The translations under genes and the position numbers were made by a program. Below, in pieces: positions 26,369 through 34,854 of a DNA stretch of 64,000 nucleotides. The number at the start of each line of letters is the position of its first letter. Position 1 is the first letter of the stretch. This stretch comes from CAUTNH01 sp963543845. GTDB taxonomy: Bacteria > Bacillota_I > Bacilli_A > Acholeplasmatales > Acholeplasmataceae. The stretch is from contig CAUUCL010000003.1 in assembly GCA_963543845.1 (NCBI GenBank), positions 33,782 through 97,781 on the forward strand, read 5' to 3'. The notes below the pieces were generated by a model. It saw nothing but the letters and a program-made list of their open reading frames with translations. It did no database searches and had not been told where the DNA came from.

Positions 26369-26847
26369 CTACTTAAAAACTATTTTTTCTTGTAAACGAA
26401 AAAATTTCTTATCCCAAACCAAACATTGAAATTTTTGATCTTCAATCGCTTTTTTAACCTCAAGGGTTGCATTTTTATAATATGTGTATAGTACTGTTTC
26501 TTTATTTAATTTAATTTTGCCATCTTTGTCGAATTTTATTTTATTGTTATTCTTATCAACATACTCAAACATTTCTCCTTCAATTGAATTATTACATATA
26601 GATTTAAAATCATGTCTAAAACAAAAAGAAATTCCATTTGATAATTGTTTTGACTTGATTTATCAACATAATAATAAAAAATAAATCTTTCATTCTTCTT
26701 ATCTAATTCAGCTTTAAACGTGCGCCCGCTCTCTTTATAGTAATCACCAAGATAGTAAATCTTTGATCTACTTTTATAATCTAAACCACAGCCTACAGTT
26801 AATAATGTTAATGATAGAAATAATACTATATATAATATCTTCTTCAC
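26369..26847 (-). pseudogene. Small lipoprotein gene broken by a frameshift
   Basis: Two overlapping minus-strand frames look like halves of one gene. The first starts at GTG 26847, six bases after a GGAGGG site, with a clean lipoprotein signal MKKILYIVLFLSLTLLTVGC. It reads to YYYVDKS and then degenerates before a stop at 26536. The second frame, shifted by one base, continues as ISFCFRHDFKSI and then an ordered Lys/Asp-rich region, FEYVDKNNNKIKFDKDGKI, ending at 26369. The switch must lie between about 26660 and 26580, which contains short A and T runs. One lost base would restore a lipoprotein of roughly 160 residues. A sequencing error is equally possible. I do not recognise the family. 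Confidence 0.6.
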
Positions 26848-27066
26848 AATCATCCCTCCATTAAAAACCAAAAGCATATACCCAAAATGGGTATTTTTCT
26901 ATCAACTAAATATCATTCTCCGTTTGATTATCCAAGTACATTTTATACTATAATTATATCCTACAATCAGAATAATTGCGAGATGTATAATACTAAAATA
27001 AAATACATAATAAGCGTTTTTAAGAGAATAAATTACCACACATAAAATTAAATTAACTAAACATTG

Positions 27067-27110
27067 TATAATATATTTAAATATAAATAGAGCAATTAAA
27101 ATAAATGCTC
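27067..27110 (+). promoter_or_regulatory. Possible rnr promoter and 5' leader
   Basis: TATAAT at 27067-27072, preceded by T-T-G, is the best -10 box in the 26878-27147 gap, but its -35 region is poor. A small GAGCA/TGCTC hairpin follows at 27090-27110. No Shine-Dalgarno sequence is visible before the rnr ATG. A palindrome ATACCCA/TGGGTAT at 26878-26894 sits in the 5' region of the divergent broken lipoprotein gene. Confidence 0.35.
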
Positions 27111-27147
27111 ATAACTTACAAGATAAAATATTAAACAATTTATAATT

Positions 27148-29112
27148 ATGGATTCAAAACTTATTTCAAAAATTTTACACTATATTTACAAATCGCGCTA
27201 TAACTTCTCACAAAATGAACTACTTATAAATTTCAAAGGTGATGAAAGAATAGTTCATTTTGTTTTGGATGCATATTTTATTTTTAAAAATAATCGATAC
27301 TATCTTAAGAGTAAATACTTATTTGATTATATTTATATAAGTAAAAAAAGACATGTTATATATGATAGAAACTATCCGATTAAATTAAATGAGAATAACT
27401 TCGTGATTTCTGATTTAGTTTTATTTGATAAAGAGAAAAAGCAAGTTCTTTATTTAGTTAGTAGAAAATATGAGGAATTTGATGTCAAAATTGATAAGAG
27501 CTATCATTTATCATTTTATTTTGATAATAAGGATTTGAAAAATTATAGGCTTCATGCTGATAATTTTAAGGATTTAAAAATAAATAAAATCTACAAAGCA
27601 GTAATAACTAGCATTTGTGATTTTACAGTAAATATTAAAATACTTGAGTTAATTGGTTCAAACAATGATTTTGATATTCACATCAAAAGACTAATTTCTA
27701 AGGCTAATTTTAAAAGATACTTTCCTGCAGGTGTTTTAGATTATGCTAACAATTTAGAAAACATTGACCATGCTAAAAGAAGAGTTGATTTAACTAATAT
27801 ATTTACAATCACATTAGATAATCCAGGAGCTAAGGACTATGATGATGCAATATCACTTACATATGATCAAAAATATATAAATTTATATGTCCATATTGCT
27901 GATGTGGCAAATTATGTAAAAGAAGAATCTCCCATAGATAATGAGGCTAAATCAAGATGCTTTAGTCTTTATCCTATAAATGGGGTTATTCCGATGCTTC
28001 CTGATATACTATCAAATAATTATTGTTCATTAAATAAAGATGAGAAAAAACTAACAATCACATCACATTTCAAATTTGATAAAAACTATAATCTAATTGA
28101 TTTTAAAGTATTTGAAAGTTTAATTGTGGTTGATTATAATTTTTACTATGATGATTTTGAGAAAGTTCAAGCTAATAGCAAAGTATCAGAGCTTTTTGAA
28201 AATCTTAAAACTTTAAATAATGAACTTAAGAAAACTACTTTATTTAAAAATCAATTATCCTTTTTTCAAGAAGAGCCAAGATTTTATTTTGAAAATAAAA
28301 AAGTAGAAATTGATACATTAACTAAAAATAGTCTTGCCTCTGAGATAATTGAAACCCTTATGATATATACAAATTATCACATTGGTTCATTTTTAAAGGA
28401 TAATGATATTGTAATACCTTATAGAAACCACGCTATGCCAAAAGAGGAAAAATATGAGGAGATTTATAATAATTTAAGTTATTTTGGAATTGATATTGAT
28501 TTTAAAAATGTATTAAAGGCCTTTAAGGATGTAATAGATAAAAGTATAAATTATTCCCCACTTGAAAGAAACTTAATAAACGAAACTTTGTTAAAATCTC
28601 AGCAAAAAGCCCTTTATTCAATTACACCAGAAAATCACTTTGCGCTTGGAATAAATAATTATACTCACTTTACAGCCCCAATTAGAAGATACTCAGATTT
28701 AATAGTTCACAGGCAATTAAAAAGATACTTGAATAATTCTGAGCAACTTAAAAAAGGATATATTCTCTATCTTGTTGAGATAATAAACGAAAAGGAAAAT
28801 GCCTTAATAAAACTTGAAAGAGATCTAAGAAAACTTTCAGCAATCCTTTATTTAAAAAATCATAAGAAAGAAAAATTTGAAGTTATTATCTCAGATGTAA
28901 TTGAACGCGGAATTTTTATAAACTTTAAGGAAGGATTTTCAGGGTTTATATCAGTATCTGATTTAAAAGATTATTTTTACTTTAATAGCCAAGAGAAAAA
29001 ACTATATTCTGATTTAGGTGATGAATATATGTATGGTGATATAATAAATGTAAAATATAAGCGTTCAGATATGGAAAGATTATTTTTAGATTTTTTAGTA
29101 TGTAAGGAGTAG
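27148..29112 (+). CDS. rnr: Ribonuclease R (RNB-family 3'-5' exoribonuclease)
   Basis: RNase R degrades structured RNA from the 3' end and works with trans-translation. The 654-residue protein has a short N-terminal winged-helix/cold-shock part (residues 1 to about 205). The RNB catalytic domain has all four metal-binding Asp in LDNPGAKDYDDAIS near residue 230. The C-terminal S1 domain begins near residue 573. It is shorter than the usual 700-800 residues, mostly at the N-terminus. It is the first gene of rnr-smpB-PAP2-alaS, a conserved functional pairing with smpB. No ribosome binding site is seen before the ATG. Confidence 0.93.
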   Translation: MDSKLISKILHYIYKSRYNFSQNELLINFKGDERIVHFVLDAYFIFKNNRYYLKSKYLFDYIYISKKRHVIYDRNYPIKLNENNFVISDLVLFDKEKKQVLYLVSRKYEEFDVKIDKSYHLSFYFDNKDLKNYRLHADNFKDLKINKIYKAVITSICDFTVNIKILELIGSNNDFDIHIKRLISKANFKRYFPAGVLDYANNLENIDHAKRRVDLTNIFTITLDNPGAKDYDDAISLTYDQKYINLYVHIADVANYVKEESPIDNEAKSRCFSLYPINGVIPMLPDILSNNYCSLNKDEKKLTITSHFKFDKNYNLIDFKVFESLIVVDYNFYYDDFEKVQANSKVSELFENLKTLNNELKKTTLFKNQLSFFQEEPRFYFENKKVEIDTLTKNSLASEIIETLMIYTNYHIGSFLKDNDIVIPYRNHAMPKEEKYEEIYNNLSYFGIDIDFKNVLKAFKDVIDKSINYSPLERNLINETLLKSQQKALYSITPENHFALGINNYTHFTAPIRRYSDLIVHRQLKRYLNNSEQLKKGYILYLVEIINEKENALIKLERDLRKLSAILYLKNHKKEKFEVIISDVIERGIFINFKEGFSGFISVSDLKDYFYFNSQEKKLYSDLGDEYMYGDIINVKYKRSDMERLFLDFLVCKE

Positions 29113-29114
29113 CT

Positions 29115-29558
29115 TTGGAAGTTATAAAAAATAAAAAAGCAAAATTTAACTACCAAGTATATGAAAAACTCGAGGCAGGTATTAAACTTGTCGGAAGCGA
29201 GATTAAATCAATCAGAGAGAAAAAATGCTCAATTGATGAATCATATATAACAATCAAAAAAGGAGAGGTTTATCTATTAAATGCAACAATATCTAAATTT
29301 GATAAAAGCTCTTTTTTTAATCATGCTGAAAAAAGAGAGAGAAAACTTCTCTTAAATAAAAGAGAAATTATTAAGCTAGAACAAAAAACTAAAAAAGAAG
29401 GATTTACTATAATTCCACTATCTTTTTATTTTAAAGGCTCTCTTTTAAAAGTTGAAATTGCGCTTTGTAAGGGTAAGAAAACATACGATAAAAGAGAGGC
29501 TATTAAAAAAGAAGAGGAAACTAGAAAAATTAAAAAGGCTATTAAAAATTTCTTATGA
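29115..29558 (+). CDS. smpB: SsrA-binding protein SmpB
   Basis: SmpB binds tmRNA and brings it to stalled ribosomes. The 147-residue protein begins at TTG 29115, six bases after an AAGGAG site that overlaps the end of rnr. The family signature GIKLVGSEIKSIREKK is near residue 23, YLLNATISKF is near residue 55, and the basic tail KREAIKKEEETRKIKKAIK reaches the decoding centre. It ends in TGA, sharing bases with the next ATG (ATGA), which confirms that TGA is a stop in this organism. Confidence 0.96.
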   Translation: MEVIKNKKAKFNYQVYEKLEAGIKLVGSEIKSIREKKCSIDESYITIKKGEVYLLNATISKFDKSSFFNHAEKRERKLLLNKREIIKLEQKTKKEGFTIIPLSFYFKGSLLKVEIALCKGKKTYDKREAIKKEEETRKIKKAIKNFL

Positions 29559-30427
29559 TAAGAATAAATGAGTTCTTACAAAAATTCGAAACTCCTTTTT
29601 TGAATGTTTTTTTTAATATAGTTACACTTTTAGGTTCTGTTATTGGGATTGTATTTTTTTACTTTATAATTTTAATTTTCTACGATGTAAAAAAATCTAA
29701 GTTATACCTAGTTACTATTTTGATTTTTTTTATAGTTATTACCATTTTGAAAAATATATTAAAAATACCAAGGCCATTTACATTTGGAAGTGTTTATAAT
29801 CTTGATTATGAATTAACCGAAAAACTTAATCCTAATCACTCAACTCCAAGTGGTCATAGTTATGTAGCTAGTTATTCAGTCTTTTTCATACTATTTAATT
29901 TTAAATTAAAATACTTTAAAAAGTTATTTTGTTTCATCTTATTATTTTTAGTTATGCTTTCTAGAATGTATCTTGGAGTACATTCTATCCTAGATGTCCT
30001 TCTTGGCGCAAGTATCGGATTTTTAGCGAATTATATTCTTTACTACTATAAAATGCTTAAAAAAATAAAATTTAAATATAGCACTTATTTATTGTCTTTT
30101 ATATTTTTACTAGCTTTTATAATTCTTGCAAAAAATAAAGTTGCTAAAAATAATCTAATTCTTATTGTAACAATTATTCTATCTCCGATATCTGATACTT
30201 TAACAAACGAAAAGAAGTTTAATCTTAAATACCTAGAGAAAATATTTTTATTATCAATATCAATTCTTCCAACAATTATATTTTATGAAAATCCGAAGTA
30301 TGATATAAACTTATTTAATATATTTCCTGTGATTATTTTAAATTATCTAATTTATACTAATTTTTATATATTTAATAATTTAAAAAATGATATAATAAAA
30401 ATAAATAAAAGAAGGCAGATAAAATGA
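29555..30427 (+). CDS. PAP2-family membrane phosphatase
   Basis: This 290-residue integral membrane protein has about eight hydrophobic segments and the complete PAP2 catalytic signature. The first motif is KNILKIPRP (Lys-x6-Arg-Pro) near residue 65, the second is PSGHSYV near residue 97, and the third is SRMYLGVHSILD (Ser-Arg-x5-His-x3-Asp) near residue 130. PAP2 enzymes dephosphorylate lipid phosphates such as phosphatidate or polyprenyl diphosphates; the substrate cannot be told here. About 130 residues of extra hydrophobic sequence follow the catalytic core. The gene overlaps smpB and alaS by four bases each (ATGA), so translation is coupled. Confidence 0.9.
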   Translation: MIRINEFLQKFETPFLNVFFNIVTLLGSVIGIVFFYFIILIFYDVKKSKLYLVTILIFFIVITILKNILKIPRPFTFGSVYNLDYELTEKLNPNHSTPSGHSYVASYSVFFILFNFKLKYFKKLFCFILLFLVMLSRMYLGVHSILDVLLGASIGFLANYILYYYKMLKKIKFKYSTYLLSFIFLLAFIILAKNKVAKNNLILIVTIILSPISDTLTNEKKFNLKYLEKIFLLSISILPTIIFYENPKYDINLFNIFPVIILNYLIYTNFYIFNNLKNDIIKINKRRQIK

Positions 30428-32949
30428 AAAAATTAACAAGTGAACAAATAAGAAATTTATGGCTTGATTTTTTTATTAAAAAAGGAGCAACCCAGTTTTT
30501 GTCAGCTCCTCTTATTCCAATAAACGATCCATCCCTTTTATGGATTAATGCTGGAGTTACACCATTAAAAAAATATTTCGATGGCCGTGAAAGACCTATA
30601 TCTAATAAATTAGTATCAATTCAAAAATGTATCAGGACCAACGATATTGAAAATGTCGGAAATACTGCAAGACATCATACATTCTTTGAGATGCTTGGTA
30701 ATTTTTCAGTAGGAGATTATTTTAAAAAAGAAGCTATTTCTTGGGGATATGAACTTCTAACAAGCCCCGAGTGGTTTTCATTTGATTTAGATAAGTTATA
30801 TATTACCTGCTATCCTGATGATTTAGAATCTTATAATATATGGAAAAGTTTAGGAGTAAAAGAGGACCATATAATAAAATCTAAAGATAACTTCTGGGAA
30901 ATTGGAAATGGTCCTTGTGGGCCTTGTACTGAGATATACTATGACAGAGGCGATAAATTTGATAAAAGAGGACCAGAACTTATAAAAGAGGATATTGAAA
31001 ATGATCGCTTTATAGAAATTTGGAATATAGTATTTTCCTCATTTGATGCTAAAGAAGGAGTTCCAAGAGATAAGTATAAAGAGCTTCCAAGCAAAAACAT
31101 TGATACTGGTGCAGGTCTTGAAAGATTTGCATGCATCATTCAAAATTGTAAGACTAATTTTGAAACTGATTTATTTATGCCTTTAATAAATAAAATAGAA
31201 GAAATTTCTAAAGTTAAATATAATGGGCAAAAAGAATTTAAAATAATATCAGATCATATAAAAACAATCACTATGGCTTTATTTGATGGAGCAGGATTTT
31301 CTAATGAGGGAAGAGGATATGTTTTAAAAAGACTTTTAAGAAGAGCTTTAAAATCTGGTATTAAAATTGGAATAAATAACTACTTTTTATACTTACTAGT
31401 TGATGTTGTATTTTCTATGATGCATAAATTTTATAATCTAGATAAAAATAATCTTGAATATATAAAAAATAATATCCTAGAAGAAGAAAAGCGCTTTTTA
31501 GAAAATTTAAAAAAAGGTGAGGCTAAAATAAAAGATTTAATAAAATCTGGATGCAAGAAAATATCTGGAAGAGATGCTTTTATTTTATTTGATACTTATG
31601 GATTTCCAATTGATTTAACTGTTGATTTTGCAAATGATCATAATATTAAAGTTGACACTGATGCCTTTAAAAAAGAACTTGAAATAGCACAAGATAGATC
31701 TAGAAAAAATCAAAAAGATGTAAAAGGTATGGAAAGTCAAAATGAAGAATTTTTAAAATATCATGATAAATCTTTATTTTTATATGATACCTTTGATTAT
31801 AAGGCTAAAGTTATTAAAGTATTTAAAGATGGAATTATCCTTGATAAAACTCCTTTTTATGCAGAATCTGGTGGACAGGTATCTGATTGTGGTTTTATAA
31901 ATAATATCAAATTAGATGATATTAAAAAACTTCCTAATGGACAGCACCTTCATATATTAAATACCAAAGGTTTTAAAGTAGGCGATACTGCACTTTGCAT
32001 TTTAAATAAAAAAAGCAGAGAAGATACTATGAAAAATCATACAGCAACCCACCTACTTCAAAAAGCATTAAAGCTTACACTAGGAAATCATATCAACCAA
32101 CAAGGCTCAAAAGTGGCTCCTGAATTTTTAAGATTTGATTTTAATCACTTTAAAGAAATTACTAAAGATGAAATCTTAAAAATCGAGGCTGAGGTTAAAA
32201 CTAAAATTAAAAATGGCCTTATGGTAGATATTAAAGAGATGAAAATTGATGATGCTAAAAAACTTGGTGCTATGGCGCTTTTTGGAGAAAAGTATAAAGA
32301 TATTGTAAGAGTTGTGAATATCAATGACTACTCAATTGAGCTATGTGGTGGAACCCATGTTAAAAACACAAAAGATATCGTAGATTTTGCAATTACCCAA
32401 ATCTCATCAATTGGTTCTGGAATTTGTAGAATTATTGCAATAACTGGTGATGTTAAAGATTTAATTAAAAAAGAGATTTCAGGAATAAACTTAGAAATTT
32501 CAAAAATTAAAGATAGCTTTAAATCTAAATTAAAAGAACCTTCAATTATTGGAAGTTATCAAGATATTATAAACTACAAAAAATATCTAGAAGATTTAAA
32601 AAATGAAAAAAGAATTTTTGATGAAAAAGATAAAGAAGAAAATTCTATCATCTTAAAAAATAAGATTTCTAAAATGTTAACTAAAAACAATAATCAAGTT
32701 ATAAATCTTGAAAATGAGGATTTAAATTTATTAAAAAATTTACTTGATGATATCTTTAATGAATACAATCTAGATAATCTAATTATCATAAATAAACTAA
32801 GTGATAGAGTATCATATTTTGTAAAATCAAAAGATAATGCCAAAGATATAATTTCAAAACTAAACACCTTTTATAATGGTCGTGGCGGTGGAAATGATAA
32901 ATTTGCTCAAGGAAGCGGAGCTTTAAAAGATAGTAATTTTACTTTATAA
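30424..32949 (+). CDS. alaS: Alanyl-tRNA synthetase
   Basis: AlaRS charges and proofreads tRNA-Ala. The 841-residue protein has the class II core with RTNDIENVGNTARHHTFFEM and LGNFSVGDYF near residue 70. The tRNA-recognition domain follows, then the editing domain with the zinc-binding HTATHLL near residue 540 and CGGTHV near residue 640. The C-Ala domain ends in YNGRGGGNDKFAQGSG. It is about 35 residues shorter than E. coli AlaRS but complete. It ends the rnr operon at a strong bidirectional terminator. Confidence 0.97.
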   Translation: MKKLTSEQIRNLWLDFFIKKGATQFLSAPLIPINDPSLLWINAGVTPLKKYFDGRERPISNKLVSIQKCIRTNDIENVGNTARHHTFFEMLGNFSVGDYFKKEAISWGYELLTSPEWFSFDLDKLYITCYPDDLESYNIWKSLGVKEDHIIKSKDNFWEIGNGPCGPCTEIYYDRGDKFDKRGPELIKEDIENDRFIEIWNIVFSSFDAKEGVPRDKYKELPSKNIDTGAGLERFACIIQNCKTNFETDLFMPLINKIEEISKVKYNGQKEFKIISDHIKTITMALFDGAGFSNEGRGYVLKRLLRRALKSGIKIGINNYFLYLLVDVVFSMMHKFYNLDKNNLEYIKNNILEEEKRFLENLKKGEAKIKDLIKSGCKKISGRDAFILFDTYGFPIDLTVDFANDHNIKVDTDAFKKELEIAQDRSRKNQKDVKGMESQNEEFLKYHDKSLFLYDTFDYKAKVIKVFKDGIILDKTPFYAESGGQVSDCGFINNIKLDDIKKLPNGQHLHILNTKGFKVGDTALCILNKKSREDTMKNHTATHLLQKALKLTLGNHINQQGSKVAPEFLRFDFNHFKEITKDEILKIEAEVKTKIKNGLMVDIKEMKIDDAKKLGAMALFGEKYKDIVRVVNINDYSIELCGGTHVKNTKDIVDFAITQISSIGSGICRIIAITGDVKDLIKKEISGINLEISKIKDSFKSKLKEPSIIGSYQDIINYKKYLEDLKNEKRIFDEKDKEENSIILKNKISKMLTKNNNQVINLENEDLNLLKNLLDDIFNEYNLDNLIIINKLSDRVSYFVKSKDNAKDIISKLNTFYNGRGGGNDKFAQGSGALKDSNFTL

Positions 32950-32950
32950 A

Positions 32951-32985
32951 AAAAAATAAGTTTGCAAATTGCAAACTTATTTTTT
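32951..32985. terminator. Bidirectional terminator between alaS and glycan operon A
   Basis: A perfect 15-base-pair stem (AAAAAATAAGTTTGC and its complement) with a five-base loop has A and T tracts on both arms. It lies between convergent alaS and the last permease gene, whose stop codon overlaps its edge, and can serve both strands. Confidence 0.9.
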
Positions 32986-33929
32986 TATTGACCAGTTAAG
33001 CCTGATCTTTCAAATCCTTGAACGAATTTTCTTTGAATAATCATGTAAAAAATCGCAAGTGGAGTAATATATAATATTATTCCGGCGCTTCTTACAGACC
33101 CTGGGAATAACTCTGGCATATCATCTGGTTGAAGAAGAGTATTTTCAACAAACTCACCTTTAATTTTTCCATCAAATAATAGTGAATTTTTTATCTGTGG
33201 TGCAAGTAAACCTGACTCATTTGCAAACCAGCTTGAATAATATACATCTCCAAAATTCCATACAAATGAAAACACAAATACAGTAAGCATAATAGATACA
33301 GCATTAGGAAGCATTACTCTAAAAAAAGTTCCCACAAACCCGCAGCCATCCATTGTTGCTGCTTCTTCTAATTCTTTTGGAAGACCTTCAAAATATTGTT
33401 TAAATAAATAAATGAAAAGTCCTGATTTCAATCCAACTCCAAAAATAGATAATAAATATAAAGAACCTAAATTTCCAAGAAGTTTAAGCTTAGAAAAGTA
33501 TAAATATTGCGGAACTGTTAATGCCTGTGCAGGAACAATAATAATTAAAACAACCATAAAAAATAATACTTTCTTAACTCTTGATCTCATCATCGCAAAT
33601 CCATATCCTACCCATACAGATACCGCAACTTGAACTATTGCCATTGACAGTGCAAAAATTATTGTTATTGGAAGGGATGATTTATATTTAATTAAATCAC
33701 TTGCAACCTTATAACTAAGTCCACTTGTTTTAAGAGGCAGCCAAATTGAATTTGGCTCACCAAGATATGAATAACTTGTTATAGATGGTATTAGTGCTGA
33801 TAAAATCGGAAAAAGTATGACAAAAGAAAGACCAATAATTAAAAAGGTCCTGACAAAAACAACCGCAATATTTGTTGCTTTTTCTTTTCTTTTAATGCTT
33901 TTTACGTTTAATTTTTTCCCTTTTTCCAT
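32985..33929 (-). CDS. Carbohydrate ABC transporter permease (MalG-like)
   Basis: This is the 314-residue inner permease of a type I sugar importer. Six membrane segments are visible. The cytoplasmic EAA loop that contacts the ATPase is EAATMDGCGFVGTFFRVMLP near residue 198. It pairs with the permease encoded just upstream, overlapping it by 38 bases; an AGGAG-like GGAGAA site precedes its ATG. No ATPase gene is present in the operon, so a shared MsmK/MsmX-type ATPase encoded elsewhere is expected. It is the last gene of operon A. The substrate is inferred to be a glycan fragment from context. Confidence 0.92.
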   Translation of the reverse strand: MEKGKKLNVKSIKRKEKATNIAVVFVRTFLIIGLSFVILFPILSALIPSITSYSYLGEPNSIWLPLKTSGLSYKVASDLIKYKSSLPITIIFALSMAIVQVAVSVWVGYGFAMMRSRVKKVLFFMVVLIIIVPAQALTVPQYLYFSKLKLLGNLGSLYLLSIFGVGLKSGLFIYLFKQYFEGLPKELEEAATMDGCGFVGTFFRVMLPNAVSIMLTVFVFSFVWNFGDVYYSSWFANESGLLAPQIKNSLLFDGKIKGEFVENTLLQPDDMPELFPGSVRSAGIILYITPLAIFYMIIQRKFVQGFERSGLTGQ

Positions 33930-34854
33930 GATTCTCCAAACCCTTTAATACAAATATTATAACTGCTAAAAGTGCCATTGTGATAATTAAAAATATTACT
34001 GCAATCGCTGATGCAATTCCTATACCACCGTGTGATGTTTGCTTTCTTACGGTAAGCTCTATTATTTGTGTCATCGGTGAGCGGTATAATATCTCAACAA
34101 ATGTATATACAACAGTTGTGATTGTTATTGGCATAATTTGAGGAAGTGTAATTTTCCAAAAGGCATCATACTTAGTTGCCCCTTCAATTTTAGCAACCTC
34201 ATATAATGTTGGATTTATTGATTGAAGTGCTGATAGGAAAATTAGAATTTGAACTCCTGAAAACGATATTATTGTAAATACCCTTGAGACAAAATTACCT
34301 AAACCTAAAGTTACCTTTGATGGTATTAGTGCTGATTCAAGTAAATACGCAAGATTAAGTGCTCCATAACTTTCTTGAGAGGTAATTACCTTTTGATAAT
34401 AAGCCTCACTAGGATTTGTGGATGTAAGCTGTGCAATAATGCCAGAGCCGAATATTATAGGAAGTAAAAAGATTGTTCTTGCAATCCCACGACCTTTAAA
34501 TTTTTGATTTAAAATAACTGCAATCAAAAGTGAAAAGATAATAATAAATGGCAGCTCAATTAAAACCATTTGAACCGATTCCCAAATAACTCTTGTGAAA
34601 GGAAAATCTTTTCCATCAACTTTAGCAATAAATCCTGTAAATAATGTCTTATAATTTGAAAATCCTACACTCTTAAATACATTTGTAGATACATCTTGAT
34701 CTAAAAATGATAACTGGAATGTTCTTATTAGTGGATATAAAAAGAACATAAAAAATCCAATTAAAAGAGGGATTGTAAAAAGAAAAGATGATAATTCTCT
34801 TTTTTTCTCATATCCTAATTTTATTTTATTTTTAAATCCTACTTTTTTATCCAT
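33892..34854 (-). CDS. Sugar ABC transporter permease (MalF/LplB-like)
   Basis: This 320-residue permease has a basic N-terminus and about six membrane helices. Its EAA loop is EVAKIEGATKYDAFWKITLP near residue 223, typical of MalF-type sugar permeases. It overlaps the DUF5696-like gene by one base and the partner permease by 38 bases. Together with two solute-binding proteins encoded upstream it should form an oligosaccharide importer, although the cognate binding protein is unproven. Confidence 0.92.
   Translation of the reverse strand: MDKKVGFKNKIKLGYEKKRELSSFLFTIPLLIGFFMFFLYPLIRTFQLSFLDQDVSTNVFKSVGFSNYKTLFTGFIAKVDGKDFPFTRVIWESVQMVLIELPFIIIFSLLIAVILNQKFKGRGIARTIFLLPIIFGSGIIAQLTSTNPSEAYYQKVITSQESYGALNLAYLLESALIPSKVTLGLGNFVSRVFTIISFSGVQILIFLSALQSINPTLYEVAKIEGATKYDAFWKITLPQIMPITITTVVYTFVEILYRSPMTQIIELTVRKQTSHGGIGIASAIAVIFLIITMALLAVIIFVLKGLENHGKREKIKRKKH

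Noticed and set aside
26560..26665. Programmed -1 frameshift in the small lipoprotein gene
   Set aside because: No slippery heptamer is in the right frame and no downstream stimulatory hairpin is seen, so a mutation or read error is simpler.
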